From Chimaeribacter arupi (GTDB lineage: Bacteria > Pseudomonadota > Gammaproteobacteria > Enterobacterales > Enterobacteriaceae): 64,000 nt of DNA. The number at the start of each line of letters is the position of its first letter. Within the stretch, counting starts at the first letter, position 1. Position numbers and translations under genes: made by a program. The stretch lies in contig NZ_PJZI01000001.1 of the NCBI RefSeq assembly GCF_002858805.1, positions 62,001 to 126,000 on the forward strand. Reading direction: 5' to 3'. Below are positions 48,872 to 57,413 of this stretch, piece after piece. The notes beneath the pieces are model-generated. The model saw nothing but the letters and a program-made list of their open reading frames with translations. It ran no database searches and was not told where the DNA came from.

Positions 48872-49792
48872 TCAGGGGGTGATTAAGCGCCCGCGCAGCG
48901 GGTCGCTGTTGCCGCCGCCTGCCAGCCGCTCCACCACCTGCCGCGCCAGGGTATCGAGTGAATAGGTAATGGCGGGCAACGGGGGTGCGCCGGGCAGCGT
49001 TTGCGAACCGTCGAGGCTGAACACCATCATCTGTTGCGGCACCGCGCGCCGCAGGGCTGCCAGCGCGGCTATCGCCTCCCGCCCCTGGTGATCGTCCGTG
49101 ACCAGCAACGCATTGCAGCCCGGATCGTGCCTGAGCAGCGTCGCCAGCGCCGTGGCCACCGGCTCATCCACCGTCAGCAGCCGCTGGCGGTGGTAAGGGA
49201 TCAGGTGGCTTTCCAGCGCCTGCCGGTAGCCGAACAGGGTGTTTTCGGCGGCATCCCCCGCCGGGTAGTTAAGCAAGGCGATGTTGCGCCGCCCCTGCGC
49301 CACCAGGTAACGGGTGGCCGTCTCCGCGGCGAAACGGTGGTCAACGCCGATGCTGTTGGCGGTGGGCGGGGCCAGGCAATCGAGCAGCAGCACGTTTTCC
49401 GGCAGCGGCGGCAACGTGAAACGCGCGCCGATCACCACCATCGCATCGCACAGCCCGCGCCCCAGCTCACGCACCGCATGGGCCACGCCGTCAGGATCAT
49501 TGGCGAACCGCAGCAGCAGGTGTTTGTTATGGCGGCGCAACTGCCCTTCCAGCGCATAGAGGTAACCGGTGCCCTGTTGCATATGTTCTGTGGCACAGAT
49601 GACCCCAACACAGCCGGTGGACTGGCTGGTGAGTGACTGGGCAATCACGTTCGGCTGGTAGCCAAGGATCTCGACGGCCCGCAGCACCGCCTCGCGGCTC
49701 TCCTGCCGCACGCCCCGGCTGCCGCTCAGCACCCTGGACACCGTGGCTTTTGAAACCTGCGCCAGCCGTGACACATCATTGATATTGGCCAT
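48872..49792 (-). CDS. LacI-family regulator of the beta-glucoside PTS operon
   Basis: A 306-residue repressor with N-terminal HTH NINDVSRLAQVSKATVSRVL and hinge PNVIAQSLTSQ, plus a ligand domain (GVICATEHMQQ, ALLVTDDHQGREAI). It is somewhat short for the family. It is the last gene of the PTS/6-phospho-beta-glucosidase operon, 36 bases after the EIIA gene, so it is probably autoregulated through the two palindromes at 53030-53079. Its inducer is unknown. Confidence 0.85.
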   Translation of the reverse strand: MANINDVSRLAQVSKATVSRVLSGSRGVRQESREAVLRAVEILGYQPNVIAQSLTSQSTGCVGVICATEHMQQGTGYLYALEGQLRRHNKHLLLRFANDPDGVAHAVRELGRGLCDAMVVIGARFTLPPLPENVLLLDCLAPPTANSIGVDHRFAAETATRYLVAQGRRNIALLNYPAGDAAENTLFGYRQALESHLIPYHRQRLLTVDEPVATALATLLRHDPGCNALLVTDDHQGREAIAALAALRRAVPQQMMVFSLDGSQTLPGAPPLPAITYSLDTLARQVVERLAGGGNSDPLRGRLITP

Positions 49793-49828
49793 AGCCTGTT
49801 CCCCTTCTGCGGCCGCCCGCGCCGGACG

Positions 49829-50131
49829 TCAGCGCTGATAAAGCCTGACCATCTCTTCGATCAGTTCGCGCGCCAGAATAGCATTCATCAGGTGATCCTG
49901 CGCATGTACCATGATCAGCGTCATCGGCGTTTTGCCCTCCCCTGCGTCCTCCTCAATCAGCTGGGTCTGCACCCGGTGGGCGGCGTGGGCGTAGGTGTCT
50001 GCCTCTTTCAGCAGGGCCTGCGCCTGGTCAAAATTGCCTTCGCGGGCGGCATACAGCGCCTCGAAACAGAGGCTGCGCGTCTGCCCGGCGTTGACGATAA
50101 TTTCCATGACGGTCGTTTCCAGATCTCTCAT
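49829..50131 (-). CDS. PTS EIIA, lactose/cellobiose type (ChbA/CelC-like)
   Basis: A 100-residue helical phosphocarrier. MEIIVNAGQTRSLCFEALYAA and the phospho-accepting His in MVHAQDHLMNAILA are family hallmarks. It overlaps the GH1 gene by 4 bases (50128-50131). It should pass phosphate to an EIIB that is not encoded in this operon. Confidence 0.9.
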   Translation of the reverse strand: MRDLETTVMEIIVNAGQTRSLCFEALYAAREGNFDQAQALLKEADTYAHAAHRVQTQLIEEDAGEGKTPMTLIMVHAQDHLMNAILARELIEEMVRLYQR

Positions 50132-51561
50132 GATGCCTCTCCCTCAGTGGTGTTGGTGGTGTCAGTAAACCCATTATTGGCAGCCGTGGCCGCAAACCAT
50201 TCGCCGCTTTTTTTCACCGTGCGCTGCTGGCTGGCGAGGTCGAGCTGCACCAGGCCGTAACGGTTTTTGTAGGCGTTGCACCAGGACCAGTTATCGATAA
50301 AGGTCCACATGTGGTAGCCGAGGCAGCGGCTGCCTTCGGCAATACCGCGATGCAGCCAGGTCAGGTGCTCACGCACGAACGCGATCCGGTAATCATCCTG
50401 AATCTGCCCCTGTTGCAGGAAGCGCTGCTCGTTCTCCACGCCCATGCCGTTTTCGGAGATAAAGCAGCGCGGGTTGCCGTAGTTTTCCCGCAGGTTGGTC
50501 AGGATGTCGTAAATGCCCGGCTCGTAAATTTCCCAGCCACGGTACGGGTTCATCTTGCGCCCCGGCATCTCGTAGCTCTCAAAGAACCATTCCGGCATAA
50601 ATGGGCTGTCCGGGTTGACCAGGCTGTCGCGGCACTTGATGCGGCGCGGCTGGTAGTAATTGATGCCGAGCAGATCCACCACGCCGCCGGCCAGCAGTTC
50701 GCGGTCACCGTCACGGCACTCCGGCAACTGCCCATGCGCCTTCAGCAGCGCCACCAGGTCGTCCGGGTAGTGGCCGCGCAGCGCCGGGTCGAGGAAGCTG
50801 CGGTTAAACATCAGATCGGCGATATGCGCCGCCTTCACATCCGCCGGGTTCTGTGAGCGCGGGTAGGAGGGCGTCAGGTTCAGGATAATGCCGATCTGCG
50901 CGTCTGTGTGCGCCTGCGGCTGTTGCTGCCAGCGGCGGAAACGGCGCACCGCCTCCGCATGGGCCAGCATGGTGTGGTAGGCAACGGTGGCAGCGCGTTT
51001 GAAATCCACCACGTTCGGGTAGTGGAAATCGTAGAGGTAACCGCCCTCGACCGGCACCACCGGCTCATTAAAGGTGAACCAGTGCGCCACCCGATCGCCG
51101 AACAGCGCAAAGCAGGTTTCTGCGTAGTCAGCATAGGCGGCCACCACTTCCCGGCTCTCCCAACCGCCCTCCTCCTGCATACACATCGGCATGTCGAAGT
51201 GGAACAGGTTGATAAACGGCGTAATGCCCTGCGCCAGCAGCTCATCAATCACCTGGTTGTAGAACGCCACCGCCTGCGGGTTCGGCTCGCCGCGCCCATT
51301 TGGCAGCAGCCGCGCCCAGGAGATCGAGGTGCGGAAGCTGTTATGGCCGGTGCGTTTTAACAGCGCGATGTCTTCGCGCCAGTGCTGGTAAAAGGTCGAG
51401 GTGGTCTGCGGGCCGACCTGTTGGTGAAAACGCCCCGGCTGCTCGCGGAACCAGCGATCCCAGATGGTTTCGCTTTTGCCGAAGTTCAGGCTCTCGCCCT
51501 CGGTTTGCGGCGCCGAGCTGGCGCTGCCCCACCAAAAATTGTCCGGAAACTGATAGTGCAT
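50128..51561 (-). CDS. 6-phospho-beta-glucosidase (GH1)
   Basis: A 477-residue enzyme hydrolysing phosphorylated beta-glucosides brought in by the PTS. FPDNFWWGSASSAPQTEGES opens the barrel; the acid/base Glu is in FTFNEPVVPV and the nucleophile in FISENGMGVEN, each in the usual GH1 place. The ATG at 51561 is chosen (GAGGG upstream); the frame continues to 51618 without support. Aryl-glucoside, cellobiose or gentiobiose phosphate could be the substrate; I cannot tell which. Confidence 0.93.
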   Translation of the reverse strand: MHYQFPDNFWWGSASSAPQTEGESLNFGKSETIWDRWFREQPGRFHQQVGPQTTSTFYQHWREDIALLKRTGHNSFRTSISWARLLPNGRGEPNPQAVAFYNQVIDELLAQGITPFINLFHFDMPMCMQEEGGWESREVVAAYADYAETCFALFGDRVAHWFTFNEPVVPVEGGYLYDFHYPNVVDFKRAATVAYHTMLAHAEAVRRFRRWQQQPQAHTDAQIGIILNLTPSYPRSQNPADVKAAHIADLMFNRSFLDPALRGHYPDDLVALLKAHGQLPECRDGDRELLAGGVVDLLGINYYQPRRIKCRDSLVNPDSPFMPEWFFESYEMPGRKMNPYRGWEIYEPGIYDILTNLRENYGNPRCFISENGMGVENEQRFLQQGQIQDDYRIAFVREHLTWLHRGIAEGSRCLGYHMWTFIDNWSWCNAYKNRYGLVQLDLASQQRTVKKSGEWFAATAANNGFTDTTNTTEGEAS

Positions 51562-51598
51562 GTTGTCCCTCACGTTACGTTGACGGCAAAAGCCGGAA

Positions 51599-52921
51599 TC
51601 ACTGGCTGACCGCGACACCTGCGCGTTCCTGTTGGGCGGTTTCCTGCTCCTGACGCAGCAGGGTGCGCTCGTAGGCTTTCAGGAACGGGTAATACATCAC
51701 CGCGGAAAGCACCATACAGAACAGGCACATAATCACCGGGCTGAAGGCCCAGTTGGCGGCCCAGGAGGCCCCGATCGGCGCTGGGGTGGTCCACGGTGTC
51801 AGCGACACCACCTGCGCGACCCAGCCGAGTTTGGTGGCGATGTAGGCAAAGGTGGCATTCAGCATCGGCACCAGGATGAACGGCAGGAACAGCACCGGGT
51901 TCATGATAATCGGCGTGCCGAACAGGATCGGTTCGTTGATGTTGAAGAAGCTCGGCACCACGCCCATTTTGCCGATGGTGCGCAGGTGCACCGCCCGGCT
52001 GCGCAGCAGCAGGAACGCCAGCGGCAGGGTGGAGCCGACGCCGCCAATCAGCAGGTAATGATCCCAGAAGCCCTGCAAATAGATGTGCGGCAGCGCGCCG
52101 CCGGCAGAGAGCGCACTCTGGTTCAGCGCCAGGTTGGTCATCCAGAACGGGTTCATGATGCCGGTGACAATCAACGCGCCGTGGATACCGGCAAACCACA
52201 GGATCTGGCAGATCAGCACTGAAATCAGGATGGCCGGCAGGGAGTCTGACGCCGACACCAGCGGGGCCAGCAGGTGCATAATCGCTTCCGGGATGATCAT
52301 GCCGGTGGTGGACTGGATCAGCAGGTTAAGCGGGTGCAGCGTGGCGACGATGACGATCACCGGGATCAGGATCTCAAAGGAGCGCGCCACGCCGGTCGGC
52401 ACCTCTTTCGGCAGGCGGATGGTGATGTTGCGCCGCTTCAAAAAGTGGTAGACCTCGGTGCAGTAGATGCCGGTCAGGATGGCGGTAAAAATGCCCTGGC
52501 CGGAGAAGTATTGCGTGGAGATCTGGCCGTCATGGTAGGGTGCGGCCACCAGCAAAAAGCCGCTCAGCGCCAGCAGCCCGGTCATGATCGGGTCAAGCTG
52601 GTACTGTTTGCCGAGGCTCGAGCCGATGCCGACCGCGATAAAGAAGGTCATCACCCCCATGCTGAGGTTAAACGGCAACATCAGCTGTTCGCGGTAGCGC
52701 AGCGAGAAGTCCAGCCAGGCGCGGGCAAAGCCGAGCGTGGTATCGGCGGCAAATGGCGGGAAGATAAACACCAGCATAAACGAGCCGATGATCATAAACG
52801 GCAGCGCCGAGGTGAAGCCGTCGCGGATGGCAATAATGTATTTTTGCTGACCCAGTGCACCGGCCAGTGGGGTAATTTTTTGCTCAATTACCTCCACCAT
52901 CGCCTGATATAACCTGCTCAT
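51599..52921 (-). CDS. PTS EIIC permease, cellobiose/lactose family (CelB/ChbC-like)
   Basis: A 440-residue inner-membrane permease with about ten hydrophobic segments. FTSALPFMIIGSFMLVFIFPP, WFAGIHGALIVTGIMNPFW and the signature FNINEPILFGTPIIMNPVLF are typical. No EIIB domain is fused to it. First gene of the operon (EIIC, GH1, EIIA, LacI), preceded by two LacI-type palindromes. Confidence 0.93.
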   Translation of the reverse strand: MSRLYQAMVEVIEQKITPLAGALGQQKYIIAIRDGFTSALPFMIIGSFMLVFIFPPFAADTTLGFARAWLDFSLRYREQLMLPFNLSMGVMTFFIAVGIGSSLGKQYQLDPIMTGLLALSGFLLVAAPYHDGQISTQYFSGQGIFTAILTGIYCTEVYHFLKRRNITIRLPKEVPTGVARSFEILIPVIVIVATLHPLNLLIQSTTGMIIPEAIMHLLAPLVSASDSLPAILISVLICQILWFAGIHGALIVTGIMNPFWMTNLALNQSALSAGGALPHIYLQGFWDHYLLIGGVGSTLPLAFLLLRSRAVHLRTIGKMGVVPSFFNINEPILFGTPIIMNPVLFLPFILVPMLNATFAYIATKLGWVAQVVSLTPWTTPAPIGASWAANWAFSPVIMCLFCMVLSAVMYYPFLKAYERTLLRQEQETAQQERAGVAVSQ

Positions 52922-53029
52922 AACCCTACCCCGTTCAATCGTTCAAAAAGAAGAATCGGGCATGTTACCGCTATGCTGCATGCCATATTCCAGCCACGGC
53001 CTTTGGGCCGGGTTCTATTTGAAACAGAC

Positions 53030-53079
53030 ATGGAAACCGGTTTCCATCCTCACACCGGGAATTTGGGAGCGCTTTCAAA
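53030..53079. promoter_or_regulatory. Two LacI-family operators upstream of the PTS operon
   Basis: The first (53030-53047) is a perfect 18-bp palindrome, ATGGAAACCGGTTTCCAT. The second (53062-53079), TTTGGGAGCGCTTTCAAA, is a near palindrome with the central CG typical of LacI-family sites. Centres are 32 bases apart. Probable targets of the operon's own regulator. Confidence 0.7.
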
Positions 53080-53218
53080 ATTCTGCGAAATGCCCTGTTA
53101 CCATTGTGAAGTGCTTCACGGATTGCGCTGAAATTTCAACCAGCCTATACACGGCAGGCTAACGGTGGGCAAGATGCGCGCCGGTCAGCGCGCAGAAAGG
53201 GGCAGACGCCAGGGGGCA

Positions 53219-53389
53219 TCAGTACTTCATCAACACGACCAGATAGATCCCGCAAATAATCACCGTGACGGCGATAGCGACAATCATCGCGATCCGGCTG
53301 TCGGAGTTTTGCTTGTTTTTCCAGTTCACAATGCAGCCGCCGGTAATCAGGCTACAGATCCAGCTCATCACAGCAAATGTCATCAACAT
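53219..53389 (-). CDS. Small membrane protein, 56 residues, unknown function
   Basis: An open frame from ATG 53389 (AAGGAG upstream, 10-base spacing; an internal ATG at 53383 is also possible) to TGA at 53219-53221. The product starts MLMTFAVMSWICSLITGG, has a hydrophilic NWKNKQNSDSR turn, then the hydrophobic IAMIVAIAVTVIICGIYLVV, so two membrane helices are likely. The ribosome site and the two-helix design support a real gene; I do not recognise a family. Confidence 0.6.
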   Translation of the reverse strand: MLMTFAVMSWICSLITGGCIVNWKNKQNSDSRIAMIVAIAVTVIICGIYLVVLMKY

Positions 53390-53870
53390 AAACGCTTATC
53401 TCCTTATTTTTGTTCTCACCAGTCAGTAATGGTAACCCTGTCATAGTGTTAGTTTAGCTGACTCTCCGCGTTGCGTTGGGCGGCGCTGGTTTTCACATAA
53501 GCTGCTTTATGAGAAGCAGTAGTGAACAATGCTTCAGTAAATAAAGATGCCGCATGTCACCTGAATTATTATGAGAATCATCTTATGCATTATTCTTAAA
53601 AATAGCGGCGTCTTGCCTATTTAATTTTAAATTAATTTAAAGTTGAATTAATTAGATTTTAATAGAAGAAATAAACCAACATTAACCATTGTATTTATTG
53701 ATAAAAAATAAGTGATTTCCATAAAACCTTATTCCTGACAAATAGCCACCATTACTTTCTTTGTATTAGCATTCCCGCGATTTTTTGTCCTTCGGTGTGA
53801 TGTTGTTATTTATTTCTGCCTGTTCACGCATGGCAGGCAACCCCTGGTTGAAAATAAGATAAGGAACCGT
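53390..53870. other. AT-rich region upstream of the autotransporter
   Basis: The 481 bases hold no supported gene. The part from 53560 to 53760 is very AT-rich, unlike the surrounding GC-rich DNA, suggesting H-NS control or acquired DNA. AAGGAA (53861-53866) is the ribosome site of the next gene. Confidence 0.55.
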
Positions 53871-56363
53871 ATGCAACGGAAAATGCTTTCTCTTTGTATC
53901 GCCTTCGCTATCAGTACGCAGAGCGTGGCCGCCACCCCGCCTGCGGCGTCAGCGGATTGCCCTGCTGATCTTCAGACGTTAACCAAAGCACAACGGGACG
54001 CCCTGCCGGAATCGTGCCGGAAAGTGGCCCCGGCGGCAGCGCATTCAGAGCAAGGCAATGGGGCGCTGTGGGCCACACTCGGCAGCCTCGCTATTGCGGG
54101 CGCCGGGGTAGCCATCAGCGCCGCCGCCGGCGGTGGGGGTGATGATTCGCCGTCCGACCCGACCCCTACGCCCTCTAATGACCCTGATAAGACGCTGTTT
54201 GTCTATGGCAATGGCGTGACGCTGGATACCCGCGCCAAAACCCTGACCTTTGGTGAGCTGACGGTAAACAACCAAACCTATTACAATACGGCGTTTACCT
54301 ACACGCCCTATGGCATCGACTACCAGTTAACCTCGCCGGATGGCAAAACGCTGATACTAAACGGATGGTATACATCCTATGGCGACCTGTTGCTGGAAGG
54401 CACCTACGGTGATGACAATCTGACGTGGACGTATGACTCCCGCGGCCTCACGCTGAACACCGGCCCGTCCCCAACGCCAGAGCCCACCCCCTACCCGGAA
54501 CGCCATACCTTCAGTAATGGGGTAAGCGTGGATACTGTCGCTCAAACCCTGACCTTCAATTCATTAACGGTCGACGGCACAACCTATACCAACACCACCC
54601 TGCGTTATGAAACTTCCGGCAACGACTACACACTTACTACGCCAGAAGGCCGGCTTATTTACCTGACAGATTGGGGGGTAAGAGATAATGCCGTTTATCT
54701 GAGTGGCGTTGGCGATGAGGACGAGCGCAACTGGTCCTATAGTTATTATGGGTATTTGGAGGTTGACCCACCGGTAAAGATTACTTACGACAACGGTGTC
54801 ACGCTCAATAAAAAGGCCCATACCCTGACTTTTGATTCTCTTTTTCTGAATCACGGCTTTTACCCCAATATCACCTTTACCTATGACACCTATGGCAGCG
54901 GCTACCGGCTGACCTCCCCATACGGTAACGTGCTGTACCTGAAAAGGTGGGAAGATTCCTATGGCGACCTGTTGCTGGAAGGCACCTACGGTGATGACAA
55001 TCTGACGTGGACGTATAACGCTGCCGGCTACATGACACTGGAAAGCGCGGATACATTATCCCGTGGCCGGGCCTCGCCGGTGCTGACTGCCCGCCTGACG
55101 GATGGCGCTGCCCGCGCGAAACGCATCGCCGTAACCGGTGTTCGCATCGGTACCGGCTTTACTGCCGGGACAGACGCGCAACAGGTGGTGTTACAGGATG
55201 CGTTGGCCAGCGGCCAGATCAACGAGCAGAACATCCGCTCCGCCAGCGTGGTATGGCAGGCGCAGGCCGATAAAGATGAACACGGCAACATCGACATCAC
55301 CATGACCAAAAACAGCTACGCCGGGCTGGTCACTGACCCGCAGGCGAGTGGGGTCGCGCAGGCGCTGGATAAGGGTTACACCAATAACGAACTCTTCACC
55401 AGCCTGAACCTCAGCACGACGCAAGCGCTGAACAACGCGCTGAAACAGATCTCCGGCAACCAGGCGACCTCATTAACGCGTGAAGCCAGGGTGCTGAGCA
55501 ACCGCTTCTCCATGCTGGCTGACAGCGCGCCGCAGTTTGGCAACGGGCTGGCATTCAATGTGGTAGCACAGGGCGACCCAAGGGCAGAACTGGGCAATGA
55601 CACGCAATATGACATGCTGGCGCTGCGTAAGTCGTTGGCATTCGGCAGCAATCAGGCGCTGGAAGTGGAGTACGGCATCGCGCGGCTGGCCGGCAACGGC
55701 AGCCGGCAACCGGGTGACAACGGCGTGACCGGCGGTTACAGCCAGTTCTTTGGCCTGCAACATACGCAGCCGCTGGGTGATACGCTGATGTGGCGCAACG
55801 CACTGCATTATGACGTTCACTCGCTCGACAGCCGCCGCGCCATCCGTTACGACGGCATCAACAAAAGCAGTGATGCCAGCCAGCGTCAGCACGCGTTATC
55901 GTTCCGAAGCGAAGCCGCCAGGCCCCTGACGCTGGGTGAAAACCTGACGGTCACGCCGTTTGCCGGGCTGGCACTGCGCCATGTGATGGAAGAGGGATAT
56001 CAGGAGCGCGGCGCCGGAGATTTTAACCTGAACATGGGCGCGGGCGCGGAAACCGCAGTAGATGCCGTGGCCGGGCTGAAACTGGCCTATGAGGGGCAAA
56101 ACGGCTGGCGCGCGACGGCGCTGCTGGAGGGCGGGCCGAATCTGAGTTATCACCAACGCCAGCGCAGCGCATCACTGGCAGGCGCGGCGGGGCAGACGTT
56201 CCGGGTAGATGACGGCCAACAGGGCGGTGGTATCAATGGGCTGGCCCAAATTGGGCTGGCCTACCAAAGCAACGCCGCCACGCTGGGGCTGGATGCCTAT
56301 CACTGGAAAGAGGATGGCCTCACGGATACCGGCTTTATGCTGAACCTTAGCCAAAGGTTCTGA
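53871..56363 (+). CDS. Autotransporter-like outer-membrane protein with three ~90-residue tandem domains
   Basis: An 830-residue protein. Residues 1-21 are a signal peptide (LCIAFAISTQSVAA). Two cysteines (30 and 49) flank a short motif that could be disulphide-linked. A glycine/alanine-rich hydrophobic stretch (66-88, ending GGGGDD) is followed by a Pro/Thr linker (94-105). Three similar domains (about 109-197, 212-299, 304-391) repeat NGV-x-LD, TLTF-x-x-LTV, L(T)SP-x-G-x-x-L and DxLxWxY words, with a second PTPEPTPYPE linker between 1 and 2. After an unassigned segment (395-515), ALNNALKQISGNQATSLTREA resembles the helix before an autotransporter barrel. The last ~270 residues alternate hydrophobic and polar strands, ending in LNLSQRF with terminal Phe, the outer-membrane signature. 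Probably a type V surface adhesin; function unknown. Confidence 0.72.
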   Translation: MQRKMLSLCIAFAISTQSVAATPPAASADCPADLQTLTKAQRDALPESCRKVAPAAAHSEQGNGALWATLGSLAIAGAGVAISAAAGGGGDDSPSDPTPTPSNDPDKTLFVYGNGVTLDTRAKTLTFGELTVNNQTYYNTAFTYTPYGIDYQLTSPDGKTLILNGWYTSYGDLLLEGTYGDDNLTWTYDSRGLTLNTGPSPTPEPTPYPERHTFSNGVSVDTVAQTLTFNSLTVDGTTYTNTTLRYETSGNDYTLTTPEGRLIYLTDWGVRDNAVYLSGVGDEDERNWSYSYYGYLEVDPPVKITYDNGVTLNKKAHTLTFDSLFLNHGFYPNITFTYDTYGSGYRLTSPYGNVLYLKRWEDSYGDLLLEGTYGDDNLTWTYNAAGYMTLESADTLSRGRASPVLTARLTDGAARAKRIAVTGVRIGTGFTAGTDAQQVVLQDALASGQINEQNIRSASVVWQAQADKDEHGNIDITMTKNSYAGLVTDPQASGVAQALDKGYTNNELFTSLNLSTTQALNNALKQISGNQATSLTREARVLSNRFSMLADSAPQFGNGLAFNVVAQGDPRAELGNDTQYDMLALRKSLAFGSNQALEVEYGIARLAGNGSRQPGDNGVTGGYSQFFGLQHTQPLGDTLMWRNALHYDVHSLDSRRAIRYDGINKSSDASQRQHALSFRSEAARPLTLGENLTVTPFAGLALRHVMEEGYQERGAGDFNLNMGAGAETAVDAVAGLKLAYEGQNGWRATALLEGGPNLSYHQRQRSASLAGAAGQTFRVDDGQQGGGINGLAQIGLAYQSNAATLGLDAYHWKEDGLTDTGFMLNLSQRF
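54375..55016 (+). repeat. 60-bp exact internal duplication in the autotransporter gene
   Basis: Bases 54375-54434 and 54957-55016 are identical over 60 bp and encode the end of domains 1 and 3 (SYGDLLLEGTYGDDNLTWTY). Domain 2, between them, has diverged. Identity at synonymous positions implies recent duplication or gene conversion. Confidence 0.9.
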
Positions 56364-56370
56364 CGCATAA

Positions 56371-56400
56371 AAAAGGGCGATGCCTGCGCATCGCCCTTCT
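56371..56400. terminator. Bidirectional terminator after the autotransporter and yhhW
   Basis: GGGCGATGC (56375-56383) pairs with GCATCGCCC (56388-56396) around CTGC; an A run precedes it and a TTCT tail follows. It lies between convergent genes and can serve both. Confidence 0.85.
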
Positions 56401-56427
56401 CCTGTCCCTGCCTGTGTACCGTGTGGC

Positions 56428-57123
56428 TTACACCGGCGGCAGGTCAAACAGCAGCACTTCACTCTCTTCTGTCGCGCGGATGTCGAGATGCGGTTCATCC
56501 CAGACGGCGAACGCATCACTTTTCCCGGCCGGCTGGCCGTTGACCGTCACTGACCCGCGTACCACCTGAATCCAGATGCGGCGGCCGTTTTCGATCGCGT
56601 AGCTGTTTTGTTCATCCTGGTTCAGCGCCCAGCGCCACAGCGTCATGTCCTGGAACACTTTCAGCGAGCCGTCACGCGCGTCCGGCGACAGCACCAGCTG
56701 GCGGCCCTGCGCGGCGTCGAACATCCGCTGCTCATAGCGCGGCGGCAGGCCCTGCGTATCCGGGATAATCCAGATCTGGTAAAGGTGCAGCGGCGCATCG
56801 TCGCGGCCATTGTACTCCGAGTGTTTCACCCCGGTACCGGCGCTCATGATCTGGAACTCACCGGCATGGATCTGCTCTTTGTTGCCCATGCTGTCCTGAT
56901 GCTCAACAGTGCCGGAGAGCACGTAAGTCAGGATCTCCATATCTTTGTGCGGGTGCGTGCCAAACCCCTGGCCGGCATCGATAACATCCTCATTAATCAC
57001 CCGCAGGGCGGAGAAGCCCATAAAGCTCGGATCGTAATAATTCGCGAATGAGAAGGTGTGCCAGCTGTCCAGCCAACCATGATTGGCGTGTCCGCGTTCT
57101 TGTGCTTTACGTAAGTAAATCAT
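56428..57123 (-). CDS. yhhW: Pirin-family protein YhhW (quercetin 2,3-dioxygenase type)
   Basis: A 231-residue bicupin, the same length as E. coli YhhW, which has quercetin 2,3-dioxygenase activity in vitro. Metal ligands His57 and His59 (THPHKDMEILTY) and His101 and Glu103 (GVKHSEYN) are all present. The ATG at 57123 (MIYLRKAQERGHANHGWLDS) follows GGAG by 8 bases; a TTG two codons upstream is not favoured. The physiological substrate is unknown. It sits beside ryhB and yhhY as in E. coli. Confidence 0.94.
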   Translation of the reverse strand: MIYLRKAQERGHANHGWLDSWHTFSFANYYDPSFMGFSALRVINEDVIDAGQGFGTHPHKDMEILTYVLSGTVEHQDSMGNKEQIHAGEFQIMSAGTGVKHSEYNGRDDAPLHLYQIWIIPDTQGLPPRYEQRMFDAAQGRQLVLSPDARDGSLKVFQDMTLWRWALNQDEQNSYAIENGRRIWIQVVRGSVTVNGQPAGKSDAFAVWDEPHLDIRATEESEVLLFDLPPV

Positions 57124-57276
57124 GTTCAATTCTCCTCAATGTTTTCACTTAGTCTAGCGGCGGGCCGGGAATATGAAAGCGCAAAAACTTAACGCCTCTG
57201 GTCAAAAAAAGTGAATGACTTTGCGCGGTTTGCGCAGGGAAATTGGGCGAGGGGGAAACAGCAGGCAAAAAAAAAG

Positions 57277-57377
57277 CCAGCACCCGAGCTGGCTTAAAAT
57301 AATACTGGAAGCAATGTGAGCAATGTCGTGCCTTCGCAGGGAAACCTCAGCATGTCAGTGCGGTCTCCCCGGAACGC
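57277..57377 (-). ncRNA. ryhB: Iron-responsive small RNA RyhB
   Basis: On the minus strand 57331-57300 reads GCACGACATTGCTCACATTGCTTCCAGTATTA, essentially the conserved pairing core of RyhB. It is followed by a terminator hairpin AAGCCAGC-loop-GCTGGCTT (57305-57284) and nine T (57285-57277). The predicted start, G at 57377, lies 7 bases after a -10 box, giving about 101 nt against 90 in E. coli; the 5' portion differs from E. coli. Placed between yhhW and yhhY, the conserved locus. RyhB acts with Hfq to repress iron-using proteins when iron is scarce. Confidence 0.95.
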
Positions 57378-57379
57378 AT

Positions 57380-57413
57380 GACAATAATAATCATTATCAT
57401 TCGTATCTGTAAA
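57380..57413 (-). promoter_or_regulatory. ryhB promoter with Fur box
   Basis: TTTACA (57413-57408) and TATTAT (57389-57384) on the minus strand are 18 bases apart. A 19-base Fur box at 57380-57398 matches the consensus at 17 positions and covers the -10, so Fe-Fur would block transcription. Confidence 0.88.
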
